Positions 53,169-62,186 of a stretch of DNA of 64,000 nt are shown here, one piece after another. This stretch comes from JAGVSV01 sp050952845 (lineage in GTDB: Bacteria; Bacillota; Clostridia; Christensenellales; Aristaeellaceae), in NCBI GenBank assembly GCA_050952845.1, contig JBMNLP010000001.1, forward strand, positions 1,612,001-1,676,000, in the 5' to 3' direction. A program made the position numbers and the translations under genes. The stretch's first letter is position 1; every line of letters starts with the position of its first letter. The notes beneath the pieces are model-generated. The model did not search any database. It was not told the origin of the DNA and worked only from the letters and a program-made list of their open reading frames with translations.

Positions 53169-54077
53169 ATGCCTTCACTTGTCAGCGCGTTTGTGCGCTC
53201 GCAGATCGGGTTGATTAACCCTCTGTTGAAGTCTTTAAACCTGGAACAATACCGCAAGCTGCAGGACTCAATCGCTACTGTCGGCAAACGGCCCTTGTCA
53301 TTCTTCGTACACTATAAGCCTGTGTCGTTCCCCTGTTTTGATGCGGCATGGGCTATCCCGCTCAAGGGCAGGGTCAACCGCGCGGCGCTCTACCTGCATG
53401 GCGGCGCCTACACAGCGGGCACGCTGCCTTACGCAAAGCGGTATGGCGGTGAAATTGCCAAGCTGACAGGCAGGGCGACACTATGTGTTGGTTACAGGCT
53501 GGCACCGGAGCATCCCTTTCCCGCGGCGCTGGACGATGCATTGGCTGCTTATGAGCACATGCTTCAGCGGTACAGCCCCGAACAGGTGGCATTTGTCGGC
53601 GAATCCGCCGGCGGCGGCCTATGCTATGCGCTGTCGCTGCTGCTCAAGCAAAAGGAATTGCCCCAGCCTGAAAAAATCGTCGCTATATCGCCCTGGACCG
53701 ACCTGACCATGACCTGGGAGGACCCGGACACCCAGGCGCGTGACAAGCTGCTGGACAAGGACGCCCTGTTGGAAAGCGCCAGAATGTATGCCAGTAACGC
53801 CAGCTTGACCGAACCATTGATATCACCTTTATACGGCGATTTGGCGGGGCTTCCTCCGTCACTGATGTTCGCGGGCTCCGATGAAATTTTGCGCGATGAC
53901 GCCGTGCGGATGGATGAAAAGCTGCGCGCCGCCGGCTGTGCCAGCGAGCTCCACATTGAACAGGGCATGTGGCATGTTTACGTGTTGTACGGCGTGCCGG
54001 AGGCAAAAGAAGCCCTCCGGCAGATTCAAGCCTATCTTGACTGCGATATGGAGTGGACGGATGGCCCGGAAGAATAG
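53169..54077 (+). CDS. HSL-type alpha/beta hydrolase (esterase/lipase)
   Basis: 302 residues from ATG 53169 (GGAG upstream). Oxyanion motif HGGAY at 77-81, nucleophile GESAGG with Ser146, then Asp238 in GSDEI and His269 in MWHVY complete the catalytic triad. It belongs to the hormone-sensitive-lipase/acetyl-esterase family, cytoplasmic, hydrolysing short-chain esters. It is the first of three overlapping genes, and the acyltransferase start lies inside its last codons. Together they suggest making and breaking of an acyl ester. Confidence 0.9.
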   Translation: MPSLVSAFVRSQIGLINPLLKSLNLEQYRKLQDSIATVGKRPLSFFVHYKPVSFPCFDAAWAIPLKGRVNRAALYLHGGAYTAGTLPYAKRYGGEIAKLTGRATLCVGYRLAPEHPFPAALDDALAAYEHMLQRYSPEQVAFVGESAGGGLCYALSLLLKQKELPQPEKIVAISPWTDLTMTWEDPDTQARDKLLDKDALLESARMYASNASLTEPLISPLYGDLAGLPPSLMFAGSDEILRDDAVRMDEKLRAAGCASELHIEQGMWHVYVLYGVPEAKEALRQIQAYLDCDMEWTDGPEE

Positions 54078-55389
54078 GCGCACCACAGCCCCTGAATGGC
54101 TGAAGTTGGACAACGCTGCCAAGATTTACCCTGCCGTCATGTCGCGGAAGTGGATGGCATTGTACCGAATATCGGTCACGCTGAAGGATGATATTGATGA
54201 AGCCTTGCTGGCCAAAGCGCTGGCGTCCACGCTGAAGCGAATACCGTTTTTTGCCTACCGCCTCAGACGCGGTTTCTTCTGGTATTACTTAGACAGGCAG
54301 CAAACCGCGCCCGCCATCGAGGAGGACGTAGCCAACCCCTGCGTGCGCATGGTCATCAACAGCGACAACCCACACCTGTTTCGCGTCAGATGCTGGCGCA
54401 GGCGGATTGCCATCGAGGTGTTTCATGCGCTGACAGACGGCACAGGCGGCATGACCTTTCTGATGACCATGACGGCAGAGTATATGCGCCTCAAGTACGG
54501 CATAGCGCCTGCAGCTGCACCCTATGTGCTGGATATCCGGCAGAACGCCAGCCAAGCCGAATTTGAGGACAGCTTTTTGAAATACGCGCGCAAAGCGGTT
54601 CGTGCCCGAACGGAAGAAAAAGCCTACCCACTGCAGGGCACGCCGGGTGACTCCGACTACCTGCACGTGATCACCGGCATTGTCCCCACCATGCAGCTGT
54701 ATGAGCTGGCTAAGCGGTATGGTGCCACCATCAACACGTTTATGGCAGCGCTGATGCTGCAATCGCTGTGTGACATCGTTAGGCGCGACCCGTCCAAACG
54801 ACGACGAAAGCTGCCTGTGAAGGTATCCATGCCCGTCAACCTGCGTGCGTTTTACCCGTCCGCCACGCTGAGGAACTTCTCTTCCTATATCAATGCCGGC
54901 ATCCACCTCAGCTACGGCAGCTACACGTTGGAAGAGATCATCAACCAGGTAAAGCACTTCGCCGGCATGGAGATGACCGAACAGATGCTCAACGCCCGCT
55001 TTTCCGCCAACGTCGCTGCTGAACAAAACAAGGTGCTGCGCATGGCGCCGCTGTTTGTCAAAACAGCCGTGCTGCGCTTCATGTACTGGTTGACGGGAGA
55101 GCGCTATTTTACCACCACGCTGTCCAACTTAGGCCAATTGAAGCTGCCCGACAGCATGGCGCAGCACATCGACCGCGCCGATCTGATCCTGGGCCCCGCT
55201 AAGAATAACGCCTGTTCGTGCGGGTGCCTGAGCATTAATGGCTACACTTATATCAGTTTTTCCAGCAAAATCAGGGAGACGGATTTTGAACGCGGCTTTT
55301 TCACCGCGCTGGTCAAGTTAGGCGTACCGGTAAAGATTGAAAGCAATAGGAGGAATCTCGCATGCCATATTGCGTCCACTGCGGAGTAG
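54061..55389 (+). CDS. CAT-fold acyltransferase (alcohol acetyltransferase-like)
   Basis: 442 residues from ATG 54061, with GGAG 9 bases upstream inside the hydrolase gene. The catalytic HxxxDG motif is VFHALTDGTGG (His122, Asp126), the mark of the chloramphenicol-acetyltransferase/condensation-domain superfamily. A second conserved element is LPVKVSMPVNLRAFYPS with TLRNFSSY. It should transfer an acyl group from a thioester to an alcohol or amine. No carrier-protein gene is nearby, so acyl-CoA is the likelier donor. Confidence 0.82.
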   Translation: MARKNRRTTAPEWLKLDNAAKIYPAVMSRKWMALYRISVTLKDDIDEALLAKALASTLKRIPFFAYRLRRGFFWYYLDRQQTAPAIEEDVANPCVRMVINSDNPHLFRVRCWRRRIAIEVFHALTDGTGGMTFLMTMTAEYMRLKYGIAPAAAPYVLDIRQNASQAEFEDSFLKYARKAVRARTEEKAYPLQGTPGDSDYLHVITGIVPTMQLYELAKRYGATINTFMAALMLQSLCDIVRRDPSKRRRKLPVKVSMPVNLRAFYPSATLRNFSSYINAGIHLSYGSYTLEEIINQVKHFAGMEMTEQMLNARFSANVAAEQNKVLRMAPLFVKTAVLRFMYWLTGERYFTTTLSNLGQLKLPDSMAQHIDRADLILGPAKNNACSCGCLSINGYTYISFSSKIRETDFERGFFTALVKLGVPVKIESNRRNLACHIASTAE

Positions 55390-56069
55390 AGCTGGAACAC
55401 AGCCAACGGGCGTGCCCTTTGTGCACAACGCCTGTCATTGACCCCAACAACCCTTGGACAGAAACAGCCGATCCCGCACACCCCGAGCGCGTAGACACCG
55501 CCATCGACCGGATTGACCGACGCTATGCACGGAGGCTTTCCAAGCTGCTGATGCTGGTGCCCATGCTCACGGTGACGCTGCTGGACCTGCTGGGCAGCTT
55601 GCAATTGACATGGTCTCCCTATGTAACGGGTGCCCTGATATGTCTGTACTGCTGGATCCTGGTTCCTATATTCTACAAATTCGACAAGCCTTACACCTAT
55701 GTCATCATCGATATACTGGCGCTGTGCCTGTACCTGCTGCTGATTGCGCTGATGACGGATGGCATGGGCTGGTATCTAAGCATGGCACTGCCAATGCTGC
55801 TGCTGATCGGCCTATTTGTGCTGGCGGCTTTATCGATCTACCGCCGCATCCAACTCAGCATCCTATACCGTAACGCGCTTTTTCTATTGCTGATGGGATC
55901 GTTTTTGATTGCGCTGGAGGTGTTGATCGACCTGGCCGCAGACGCTTCGGTGGCACTCAACTGGTCGGTGTATGCCGCAATCCCGCTGGGCGTGATTGCG
56001 CTGATGTGCGTGTATATCGAGCGCCATGTCGCGCTGAAAAACGAAATACGCAAGCGGCTGTTTCTATGA
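55362..56069 (+). CDS. Zinc-ribbon membrane protein of unknown function
   Basis: 235 residues. N-terminal zinc ribbon (CVHCG and CPLCTTPV), a soluble linker with DRRYARRL, then about six membrane helices (for example LLMLVPMLTVTLLDLLGSL, VIIDILALCLYLLLIALM). AGGAGG lies inside the end of the acyltransferase gene and the two genes overlap by 28 bases. I recall the family as a domain of unknown function often found beside this acyltransferase. It may form the membrane scaffold for the two enzymes, which is inference. Confidence 0.75.
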   Translation: MPYCVHCGVELEHSQRACPLCTTPVIDPNNPWTETADPAHPERVDTAIDRIDRRYARRLSKLLMLVPMLTVTLLDLLGSLQLTWSPYVTGALICLYCWILVPIFYKFDKPYTYVIIDILALCLYLLLIALMTDGMGWYLSMALPMLLLIGLFVLAALSIYRRIQLSILYRNALFLLLMGSFLIALEVLIDLAADASVALNWSVYAAIPLGVIALMCVYIERHVALKNEIRKRLFL

Positions 56070-56078
56070 CACGCTGTG

Positions 56079-56663
56079 CTATGTGATGCGGTGCGGGAAA
56101 TGGTGCACCAGCGCCCAGGCCAGTGGCTCCAGCGCCTTGCTGAAGGGGTGCCGCAGATAAGCCGGATCGAGCGCATTCAGGCGGACGCGGTCCAACCCGT
56201 CGGCATCCTTGAGAAGCCGCGTCAACCGCCAGGCAGCAGGCTCCCCGTCCAGTCCGTAGCGTGCCAATACCCGCGCCATCTGCTCATCCGGACGCGAATG
56301 CGCTTCCACCACAGCCTTCAGCACGCGCAGGTCCATGCCTTTGCAGCCCGTCAGCCTTTCCATGCAGGCAGCTGAGCGTAAGCCATGCTCATCGTCAACA
56401 GAATCGTCCGCCCGGCCGACATCATGGTAGGAGCAGGCCAACAGCAACAGCCTGGTTTCATGCCCGCTGAGCATCGCCTGCTGTGCCAGCACCGCGCCCA
56501 GCAGCATCACGCGCTCAATATGCCCCCGGCCATGCAACCCGCTGTCAAACAGCGCGTTCAAATCAAGCGCCACTAACGAATCGTCAAAAGCCGCTTCATA
56601 TGCCGAGCCGACAAATCCCGGCGGCAGCGGCAGGTTACGATAGCTTACAGATTGCTGTTTCAT
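56079..56663 (-). CDS. HD-domain phosphohydrolase
   Basis: 194 residues from ATG 56663, the start nearest the preceding MFS stop. Metal motif His in GLHGRGHIERV, the HD pair in LACSYHDVGRADD, a further His in VVEAHSRPDE and Asp in RLLKDADGLDRVRL. HD proteins of this size hydrolyse nucleotides or cyclic nucleotides. Third gene of the arcC-MFS-HD transcript, 22 bases after the MFS gene. It converges with the zinc-ribbon gene, 9 bases apart, with no clear terminator. Confidence 0.85.
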   Translation of the reverse strand: MKQQSVSYRNLPLPPGFVGSAYEAAFDDSLVALDLNALFDSGLHGRGHIERVMLLGAVLAQQAMLSGHETRLLLLACSYHDVGRADDSVDDEHGLRSAACMERLTGCKGMDLRVLKAVVEAHSRPDEQMARVLARYGLDGEPAAWRLTRLLKDADGLDRVRLNALDPAYLRHPFSKALEPLAWALVHHFPHRIT

Positions 56664-56685
56664 AGGGCATGCCTTTGCGCTATCA

Positions 56686-57900
56686 TCAGCCCTCCGCTTG
56701 CTGCTTTGACGCCTGAAGGGCTGCGCGGCGGGTGGACAATCTGACAAATACGATCAGCAGCACCGGATAAACCACCGCCGCAACAAAGCCATGGCTGAGG
56801 TTGCCCCCTGCCTTAGCCGACACAAAGCCCACCAGCGCAGGCCCCGCAGAGCATCCCAGATCGCCCGCTAAGGCAAGCAGCGCGTACATAGCGGTACCGC
56901 CCGTTGGCAGATCAATTGCCGCCAAACTGAACGTCCCTGGCCAGAACAGCCCGACAGAAAACCCGCACAAGCCCACTGCAGCCAGCGCCACCAGGGGAAT
57001 GGGCACCAGCGCTGCCACCAGGTAAGCCACAATGCACAGCGCCGAGCAGGCGATCAGGGCTGCCTGCAGCGGCAGCTTTTCGTCGTATTTGGCGTGCAGC
57101 GCGCGCGCAATGCCCATCATCAGCGCGAAAAATGTCGGCCCCAGGATATCGCCAACCGTTTTGTTCACCCGCAAACCTCCTTCGGCAAATGCCGAAGCCC
57201 ATTGCGCCATGCCCTGTTCGGACGCACCGGCGCACACCATGATGATGAACAGCATCCAGAACACGGGGTTTTTCAGCAACCGGGCATAGCTGCCGGGGCT
57301 TTGATCGGCATGGGGCAGCGTGTTGATGGGCACCTTGGTAAACAGGAACGTATTCACCAACGGCACCAGCGCCCACAGGATCGCCATAACGCGCCATGAA
57401 GCAATGCCAAACGCCAGAAAGAACAGCGTGGTTAATATGACGACACCCATATGTCCCCAGCAGTAAAACGAGTGGAGCAGGCTCATGGCTGCCGTTTTGT
57501 TTTCAGTGGGGCAGGCTTCGACGATGGGGCTGATGAGCACCTCAATGATGCCACCGCCAATCGCATAGATGCATACGGCAAGCAGCAAGCCAGCAAACGG
57601 CGGCATCAAGCCCGGCAGCATCGCCAAACTGACCAGGCCCAACGCCGCAAACACATGTGCGGCTATTATCGCCCGACGATAGCCAATGCGGTCGATGGTC
57701 GCTGAAGCGATCAGATCCACCACTAACTGCACGGCAAAATTGAAACCAACCAGCAGCGCCAGCTGGTCCAGGGTGACGTTCATGTCCTGATGGAACATGA
57801 TCAGCAGCAGCGGCATGAAGTTGTTGATGATGGCCTGGACGATATACCCTAAATAGGACGCAAACAGCGTGTGCCGGAATCCCCATGCGATCCTCGTCAT
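56686..57900 (-). CDS. Major facilitator superfamily transporter
   Basis: 404 residues from ATG 57900 (GGGAGAG upstream), 13 bases after arcC. Twelve membrane helices, with the loop motif DRIGYRRAIIAAHVFAALG between helices 2 and 3. The second half opens with NPVFWMLFIIMVCAGASEQG. It resembles the sugar/FucP-like MFS branch, but substrate cannot be assigned. Co-transcription with carbamate kinase would also allow a citrulline, agmatine or ureide carrier. Confidence 0.85.
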   Translation of the reverse strand: MTRIAWGFRHTLFASYLGYIVQAIINNFMPLLLIMFHQDMNVTLDQLALLVGFNFAVQLVVDLIASATIDRIGYRRAIIAAHVFAALGLVSLAMLPGLMPPFAGLLLAVCIYAIGGGIIEVLISPIVEACPTENKTAAMSLLHSFYCWGHMGVVILTTLFFLAFGIASWRVMAILWALVPLVNTFLFTKVPINTLPHADQSPGSYARLLKNPVFWMLFIIMVCAGASEQGMAQWASAFAEGGLRVNKTVGDILGPTFFALMMGIARALHAKYDEKLPLQAALIACSALCIVAYLVAALVPIPLVALAAVGLCGFSVGLFWPGTFSLAAIDLPTGGTAMYALLALAGDLGCSAGPALVGFVSAKAGGNLSHGFVAAVVYPVLLIVFVRLSTRRAALQASKQQAEG

Positions 57901-57913
57901 GTCGGCTCTCCCG

Positions 57914-58861
57914 TCAGACATCGCGGACAATCGCCGTCCCCGCCAGCCCGGCCAGCGCCCGGGCGGCATCTTCCAGCGAGGCGATGATGGCCTTGCGGCC
58001 TTGCTGGCTCGCCGCAAAACGCACAGCTGCCTGCACCTTGGGCAGCATCGATCCGCTGGCAAACTGTCCCTCCCCCATATAGCGCGCAGCATCGGCGAGG
58101 GACAACACCGATAAGCCGGTTTGACCCAGCTTGCCGTAGTTCAGATAAACCCGGTCCACCGCCGTAAGAATCAGCAGGGTATCGGCATCGATGTCTTCCG
58201 CCAGCAATGCAGCGGCTAAGTCCTTGTCGATGACGGCGGCAACCCCGCTGAGGGAGCCGTCTCCGTTCCTGACAACGGGGATGCCGCCCCCGCCTGCCGC
58301 GATGGGAATAAACCCCTGCGCCAGCAGGGCGCGCACGGCATTAATCTCGACAATTTCCACAGGCAACGGGGAAGCCACCACGCGCCGCCACCCCCTGCCT
58401 GCATCTTCCTTCATGACATAGCCTTTTTCAGCGGCGATTTCTGCTGCACGGGCTTCGTCATAAAATGGGCCGATGGGTTTGGTGGGGTTGCTGAACATGG
58501 GATCGTCCGCATCCACAACGACCTGCGTGACCAGCGTAACAACATGGCCGGGCAAACCCCGCGCACGCAGCGCCTCCTGCAGGCTGAGCTGGATATGGTA
58601 ACCGATCATGCCCTGACTCATCGCGCCGCAGACATCAAAGGGCATGGCGGGCGTCACCGCACCGGCATGCTCATTTTGCAACACAATACGCCCCACCTGT
58701 GGTCCATTGCCGTGCGCCACCGCCACACGCCAGCCACTACCGGCGATATCAGCGATATAACCTGCCGTTTTCCGCGCCATGGTGAGCTGATTTTCCGCGG
58801 TTGCAGCCGCCCCCGCTTCCTGAAGCGCATTACCACCCAGTGCAATGACAACTGTCCCCAT
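57914..58861 (-). CDS. arcC: Carbamate kinase
   Basis: 315 residues. Amino-acid-kinase fold with VVIALGGNALQ at the N terminus, VAHGNGPQVGRI, PIAAGGGGIPVV and the IDKDLAAALLAEDIDADTLLILT block. It transfers phosphate from carbamoyl phosphate to ADP, the ATP-yielding last step of arginine, citrulline or agmatine fermentation. Ornithine carbamoyltransferase lies just upstream on the same strand. No arcA (arginine deiminase) is in the window. AAGGAAGG lies 5-6 bases before the ATG. Confidence 0.96.
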   Translation of the reverse strand: MGTVVIALGGNALQEAGAAATAENQLTMARKTAGYIADIAGSGWRVAVAHGNGPQVGRIVLQNEHAGAVTPAMPFDVCGAMSQGMIGYHIQLSLQEALRARGLPGHVVTLVTQVVVDADDPMFSNPTKPIGPFYDEARAAEIAAEKGYVMKEDAGRGWRRVVASPLPVEIVEINAVRALLAQGFIPIAAGGGGIPVVRNGDGSLSGVAAVIDKDLAAALLAEDIDADTLLILTAVDRVYLNYGKLGQTGLSVLSLADAARYMGEGQFASGSMLPKVQAAVRFAASQQGRKAIIASLEDAARALAGLAGTAIVRDV

Positions 58862-58914
58862 GAGATACCTTCCTTACTGGGCGCCATCGATTTGCCTTGA
58901 TTGACAGGCGGCGC

Positions 58915-58952
58915 ACAGCGGTAAGAATACGCTGTCTGCCGGAAAATGACAA
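58915..58952 (-). promoter_or_regulatory. arcC promoter with overlapping palindrome
   Basis: TTGTCA (58952-58947), 17 bases, TATTCT (58929-58924) on the minus strand. The -10 box is centred in the inverted repeat ACAGCG-N9-CGCTGT (58915-58935), a plausible repressor site. It does not look like an ARG box. Confidence 0.55.
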
Positions 58953-58988
58953 GCGTTTTTTACCAAGCGATGATGCTTGAAGTTGATA

Positions 58989-59981
58989 TTATGCTCTTCC
59001 AATGGTTGCGACCATGACCGCCTTGATCGTGTGCAGGCGGTTTTCAGCCTGGTCAAACACCTTGCTCATGGGCGATCGGAACACCTCGTCGGCCACCTCC
59101 ATCTCCCTGATGCCGTATCGGTTGAATATATCCATGCCGATCCCGGTGTTCAAGTCGTGAAACGCCGGCAGGCAGTGCAGGAAAATCACGTTGGGGTTGC
59201 CGGTTTTCCTGACAACATCCATCGTGACCCGGTACTGTTCAAGCAGCCGAATGCGCTCATCGGCCAACCCTTCCTCCCCCATGGACATCCACACATCGGT
59301 ATACAAGGCATCGGCGCCATGAACAGCATCTAAATCGTCAGTAAAAACGATGTCTGCCCCCGTTTGCCTGGCTGTTTCGCTCATATCGCTTTGCAGGACT
59401 TCAGAAGGAAAGAGTTCCCTGGCCGATATGGCCGTATACGACATGCCCAGCTTGGCGGCGATAACCAGAAGGGAATTGGCAACATTGCTGCGCGCGTCGC
59501 CCAGGTAAACCAGCTTGCATCTGTTCAGGGGCTTGCCGGCGTGTTCAGACAGCGTCATAACATCAGCAAGCGCCTGGGTAGGGTGAAAGCGGTCGGTCAG
59601 GCCATTCCAAACCGGTATGCCGGCAAAGCGCGCCAACCCCTCGACCGTTTCCTGGGCAGCACCGCGGAAGGCGATGCCGTCATAATACCGGCCCAGCACG
59701 CGCGCCGTATCCTCCAGGGACTCCTTCATGCCCATTTGGCTGTTGGACAGGTAGGTGGCACAGCCGCCCTCGTCGAAACAGGCGGCTTCAAAGGCACAGC
59801 GCGTGCGGGTGGATGTTTTTTCAAACAGCAGCACGATGTTGCGCCCGCGCAGCAGGTTTCCCGGCATATCCGCCTTCTTCTTCTGCCTCAGCTCATGCGA
59901 CAAGCGCAGCAGATAGGTAATTTCCTCCTGGGTATAATCCCGCAGTGTCAACAGAGAACGGCCCTTCAAATTGATCGACAC
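58989..59981 (-). CDS. arcB: Ornithine carbamoyltransferase
   Basis: 330 residues from GTG 59981, with GGGGGA 8 bases upstream. Carbamoyl-phosphate motif STRTR, RFHPTQALADVMTL, and the ornithine motif FLHCLPAFHD. It interconverts citrulline and ornithine plus carbamoyl phosphate. Pairing with carbamate kinase suggests the catabolic direction (citrulline to carbamoyl phosphate), although an anabolic ArgF cannot be excluded by sequence. Confidence 0.94.
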   Translation of the reverse strand: MSINLKGRSLLTLRDYTQEEITYLLRLSHELRQKKKADMPGNLLRGRNIVLLFEKTSTRTRCAFEAACFDEGGCATYLSNSQMGMKESLEDTARVLGRYYDGIAFRGAAQETVEGLARFAGIPVWNGLTDRFHPTQALADVMTLSEHAGKPLNRCKLVYLGDARSNVANSLLVIAAKLGMSYTAISARELFPSEVLQSDMSETARQTGADIVFTDDLDAVHGADALYTDVWMSMGEEGLADERIRLLEQYRVTMDVVRKTGNPNVIFLHCLPAFHDLNTGIGMDIFNRYGIREMEVADEVFRSPMSKVFDQAENRLHTIKAVMVATIGRA

Positions 59982-60005
59982 ACCATCATCCCCCTATAAT
60001 ATATT

Positions 60006-60048
60006 GAAAAGAGCCGGCCCCCGCCATATCAGGCTGTTAGGAGCCGGC
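60006..60048 (-). terminator. Possible terminator after pduL
   Basis: On the minus strand GCCGGC (60048-60043) pairs with GCCGGC (60018-60013), followed by TCTTTTC. The loop is long (24 nt) with weak inner pairing, so efficiency is uncertain. Confidence 0.45.
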
Positions 60049-60065
60049 ATCCACAGGGCTTCCTG

Positions 60066-60632
60066 CTATTTAATGATTTCCCCGTATACTTCGCCCGCAG
60101 CGTTGGCGGCGTTGCTTTCATCCGTATCGATGTGCATGGCAAACGCGTAGCTGTCGCTGACGCGACATATCACATCGTCAAATACCAGCGCCCGCTCCGG
60201 CGTGGCAACCTTTACGGACACGACATCGCCGTTTTTCAAACCAAGTTGTTCGGCCTCCTTGGTGGTGGCGTGGATATGCCTTTTGGCAACGATCACGCCT
60301 TCTGACAGCGTCACTTCGCCTGCCGGCCCGATCAGCGTGCAGCCAGCACTGCCAGCCGCGTCGCCCGATTCGCGCACCGGCGGCTTCAAGCCCAGCGCCC
60401 GCGCATCCGTCATCGACACCTCCACCTGCGTGCTCTTGCGCACAGGGCCCAAGATGCTCATTGACAATTCGCCGCGGGGACCAACCACCCTGACCTTTTC
60501 CTCGGCAGCAAACTGCCCGGGCTGGGACAGTTCCTTTTTGCTGTTCAGCTGGTGGTCCTTGCCAAAAAGCGTCTCCAGATGCTGCTGCGACACGTGCAGA
60601 TGCCGCGCAGATGTTTCAACTAAAACCTTCAT
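60066..60632 (-). CDS. pduL: Phosphate propanoyltransferase PduL
   Basis: 188 residues from ATG 60632. Both metal-binding His motifs are intact: VETSARHLHVSQQHLE near the N terminus and VIVAKRHIHATTKEAE in the second domain. The C-terminal MHIDTDESNAAN is diagnostic. It interconverts acyl-CoA and acyl phosphate (acetyl or propionyl). No microcompartment shell genes and no encapsulation peptide are seen, so it probably acts as a soluble phosphotransacetylase feeding acetate kinase. Confidence 0.94.
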   Translation of the reverse strand: MKVLVETSARHLHVSQQHLETLFGKDHQLNSKKELSQPGQFAAEEKVRVVGPRGELSMSILGPVRKSTQVEVSMTDARALGLKPPVRESGDAAGSAGCTLIGPAGEVTLSEGVIVAKRHIHATTKEAEQLGLKNGDVVSVKVATPERALVFDDVICRVSDSYAFAMHIDTDESNAANAAGEVYGEIIK

Positions 60633-60665
60633 CTCTCTGCTCTCCTTCAAAGATTCAATAGATTC

Positions 60666-60694
60666 AGTATACCCCCTTTACCGCCGCTTGGCAA
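60666..60694 (-). promoter_or_regulatory. pduL promoter
   Basis: TTGCCA (60694-60689), 17 bases, TATACT (60671-60666). The same -35 and -10 hexamers occur before the HAD-rlmH-recF operon. Confidence 0.8.
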
Positions 60695-60718
60695 GGACCG
60701 ATCCCGGCTGTCCATTGC

Positions 60719-61210
60719 TCAACCATTAGCTTGCTGATATCCCCAGCGGTGCTCTAAGTCAAGCAGCGCCCGCTTTCTGTGCAGACCGCCGCCATAGCCC
60801 ACCAGGCCGCCATCCGCGCCCACCACCCGGTGGCAGGGGATGATGATAGATATCCTGTTTCGATTATTTGCCAAGCCAACAGCCCGGTAAGCCTTCGGGC
60901 TACCCACCAGCGCCGCAACCTGGGCATAGGTACGGGTCTCGCCATAAGGGATGCTGCACAGCGCCTGCCACACCTTTTTTTGAAACGCTGTACCACGGAT
61001 GGATAGCGGCAGATCAAACACCGTCAGCTTGCCTTCAAAATAGCGCAACAGCTGTTCCCGGGCACAGGTTAACAGCGGAGCATCTGTTTGCATACAGCCC
61101 TCAGGCAGGCTATCCCGGAAGTACAGTCCACATATACCTTCTGCCCGCGCCATAACCGCCAGCCAGCCGATAGGGCTGTTCAGCAGCATGCCCTGCACGC
61201 TGTCCTCCAT
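60719..61210 (-). CDS. ogt: Methylated-DNA--protein-cysteine methyltransferase
   Basis: 163 residues from ATG 61210, which has AGCAGG 6 bases upstream. ATG 61225 adds five residues. Active-site IIPCHRVVGADGG with the acceptor Cys, helix-turn-helix GETRTYAQVAALVGSPKAYRAVG, and the C-terminal GYGGGLHRKRALLDLE. It repairs O6-alkylguanine by suicidal transfer to the cysteine. Its start lies at the end of the oxidoreductase gene, so the two are one transcript. Confidence 0.95.
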   Translation of the reverse strand: MEDSVQGMLLNSPIGWLAVMARAEGICGLYFRDSLPEGCMQTDAPLLTCAREQLLRYFEGKLTVFDLPLSIRGTAFQKKVWQALCSIPYGETRTYAQVAALVGSPKAYRAVGLANNRNRISIIIPCHRVVGADGGLVGYGGGLHRKRALLDLEHRWGYQQANG

Positions 61211-61211
61211 G

Positions 61212-62186
61212 TCATGCCTGCTCATGGAATCGGATACCCATAGCAGCGCGGGCCAGGTCCATCATGCGCATCGACGCCAGGGAACAGGCGCGGTATCTCT
61301 CCGCACTAATGCGCCCATTTACCATGTCGATGAAAGCGCTTGTCTCGTGCCGCAGGTCGTTCAGGCTGCTTTCCGTGAACAGCGTCTCTTCGCTGCCGTC
61401 CCGGTACAGGATGCAGGCGCTCCGCAGGTGTGCAATATGGTCGATCAGCAGCACCGCGTTCTCACCCTGTATCTCAGATGGCGTTTTGCCGTCGGTGATC
61501 TTGGAATAGTGAAGCACCGACTGCATGTCGCTGTAGGACAAGACCACTGTCCCCAAAGCGTCCCACCCGTGCTTGAGGGCATGGTTCACCCCGGTGACCC
61601 GGCTGGTTTCGCCAAAAAGGTAAGCCGCTGCCTCCATGCAGTATATGCCCAGGTCCATCAGCCCGCCTGTCGCCAGTGACGGGTCAAAAGCATTGGTCAT
61701 GACGCCCCGTTTGAAGCGATCATACCTGGAGGAATACTGGCAGTAATGGAACTGCGCGAAGCGTATGGGCCCCAGCTTGGGCAGCGCCTTATACAGGATG
61801 TCCATGGCAGGGTTCAGCACGTTGCGTGTCGCTTCCAGCAACAGACAGCCGCTGCTGTCCGCTGCGCGGAACATGTCCGCCGCCTCGCCGGCATCCACGC
61901 ACATGGGCTTTTCCACCAGCACATGCTTGCCGGCCTCCAGCATCTGGATGGCCTGGCGTGCGTGAAAGAGGTTGGGTGAGGCGATATAGACCGCATCGAC
62001 GCCGGGATCGTCAGCCAACCGGTCGAGACTGTCCATATACCTTGCTGCGCCGTGTTTCAGAGCAAAAGCGCGCGCCGCATCCAGGCTGCGGGAATAGACA
62101 GCAGCCAACTCAAACCCCGGCAGCGTGCGCACAGCGTCCAGCCACTTCTCCACAATCATGCCGCGACCAATGACAGCAAACCTCAT
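61212..62186 (-). CDS. Gfo/Idh/MocA-family oxidoreductase
   Basis: 324 residues. Rossmann N terminus FAVIGRGMIVEKW, the EKP motif VLVEKPMCVDAGEA, then an alpha/beta substrate domain with LMDLGIYCMEAA. It oxidises or reduces a sugar or inositol using NAD(P)H, substrate unknown. The first glycine-rich loop is GRGM rather than the usual GxGxxA/G. The ATG overlaps the TGA of a 27-residue ORF and has GGGAGG 9 bases upstream. A palindrome at the promoter suggests induction by its substrate. Confidence 0.9.
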   Translation of the reverse strand: MRFAVIGRGMIVEKWLDAVRTLPGFELAAVYSRSLDAARAFALKHGAARYMDSLDRLADDPGVDAVYIASPNLFHARQAIQMLEAGKHVLVEKPMCVDAGEAADMFRAADSSGCLLLEATRNVLNPAMDILYKALPKLGPIRFAQFHYCQYSSRYDRFKRGVMTNAFDPSLATGGLMDLGIYCMEAAAYLFGETSRVTGVNHALKHGWDALGTVVLSYSDMQSVLHYSKITDGKTPSEIQGENAVLLIDHIAHLRSACILYRDGSEETLFTESSLNDLRHETSAFIDMVNGRISAERYRACSLASMRMMDLARAAMGIRFHEQA

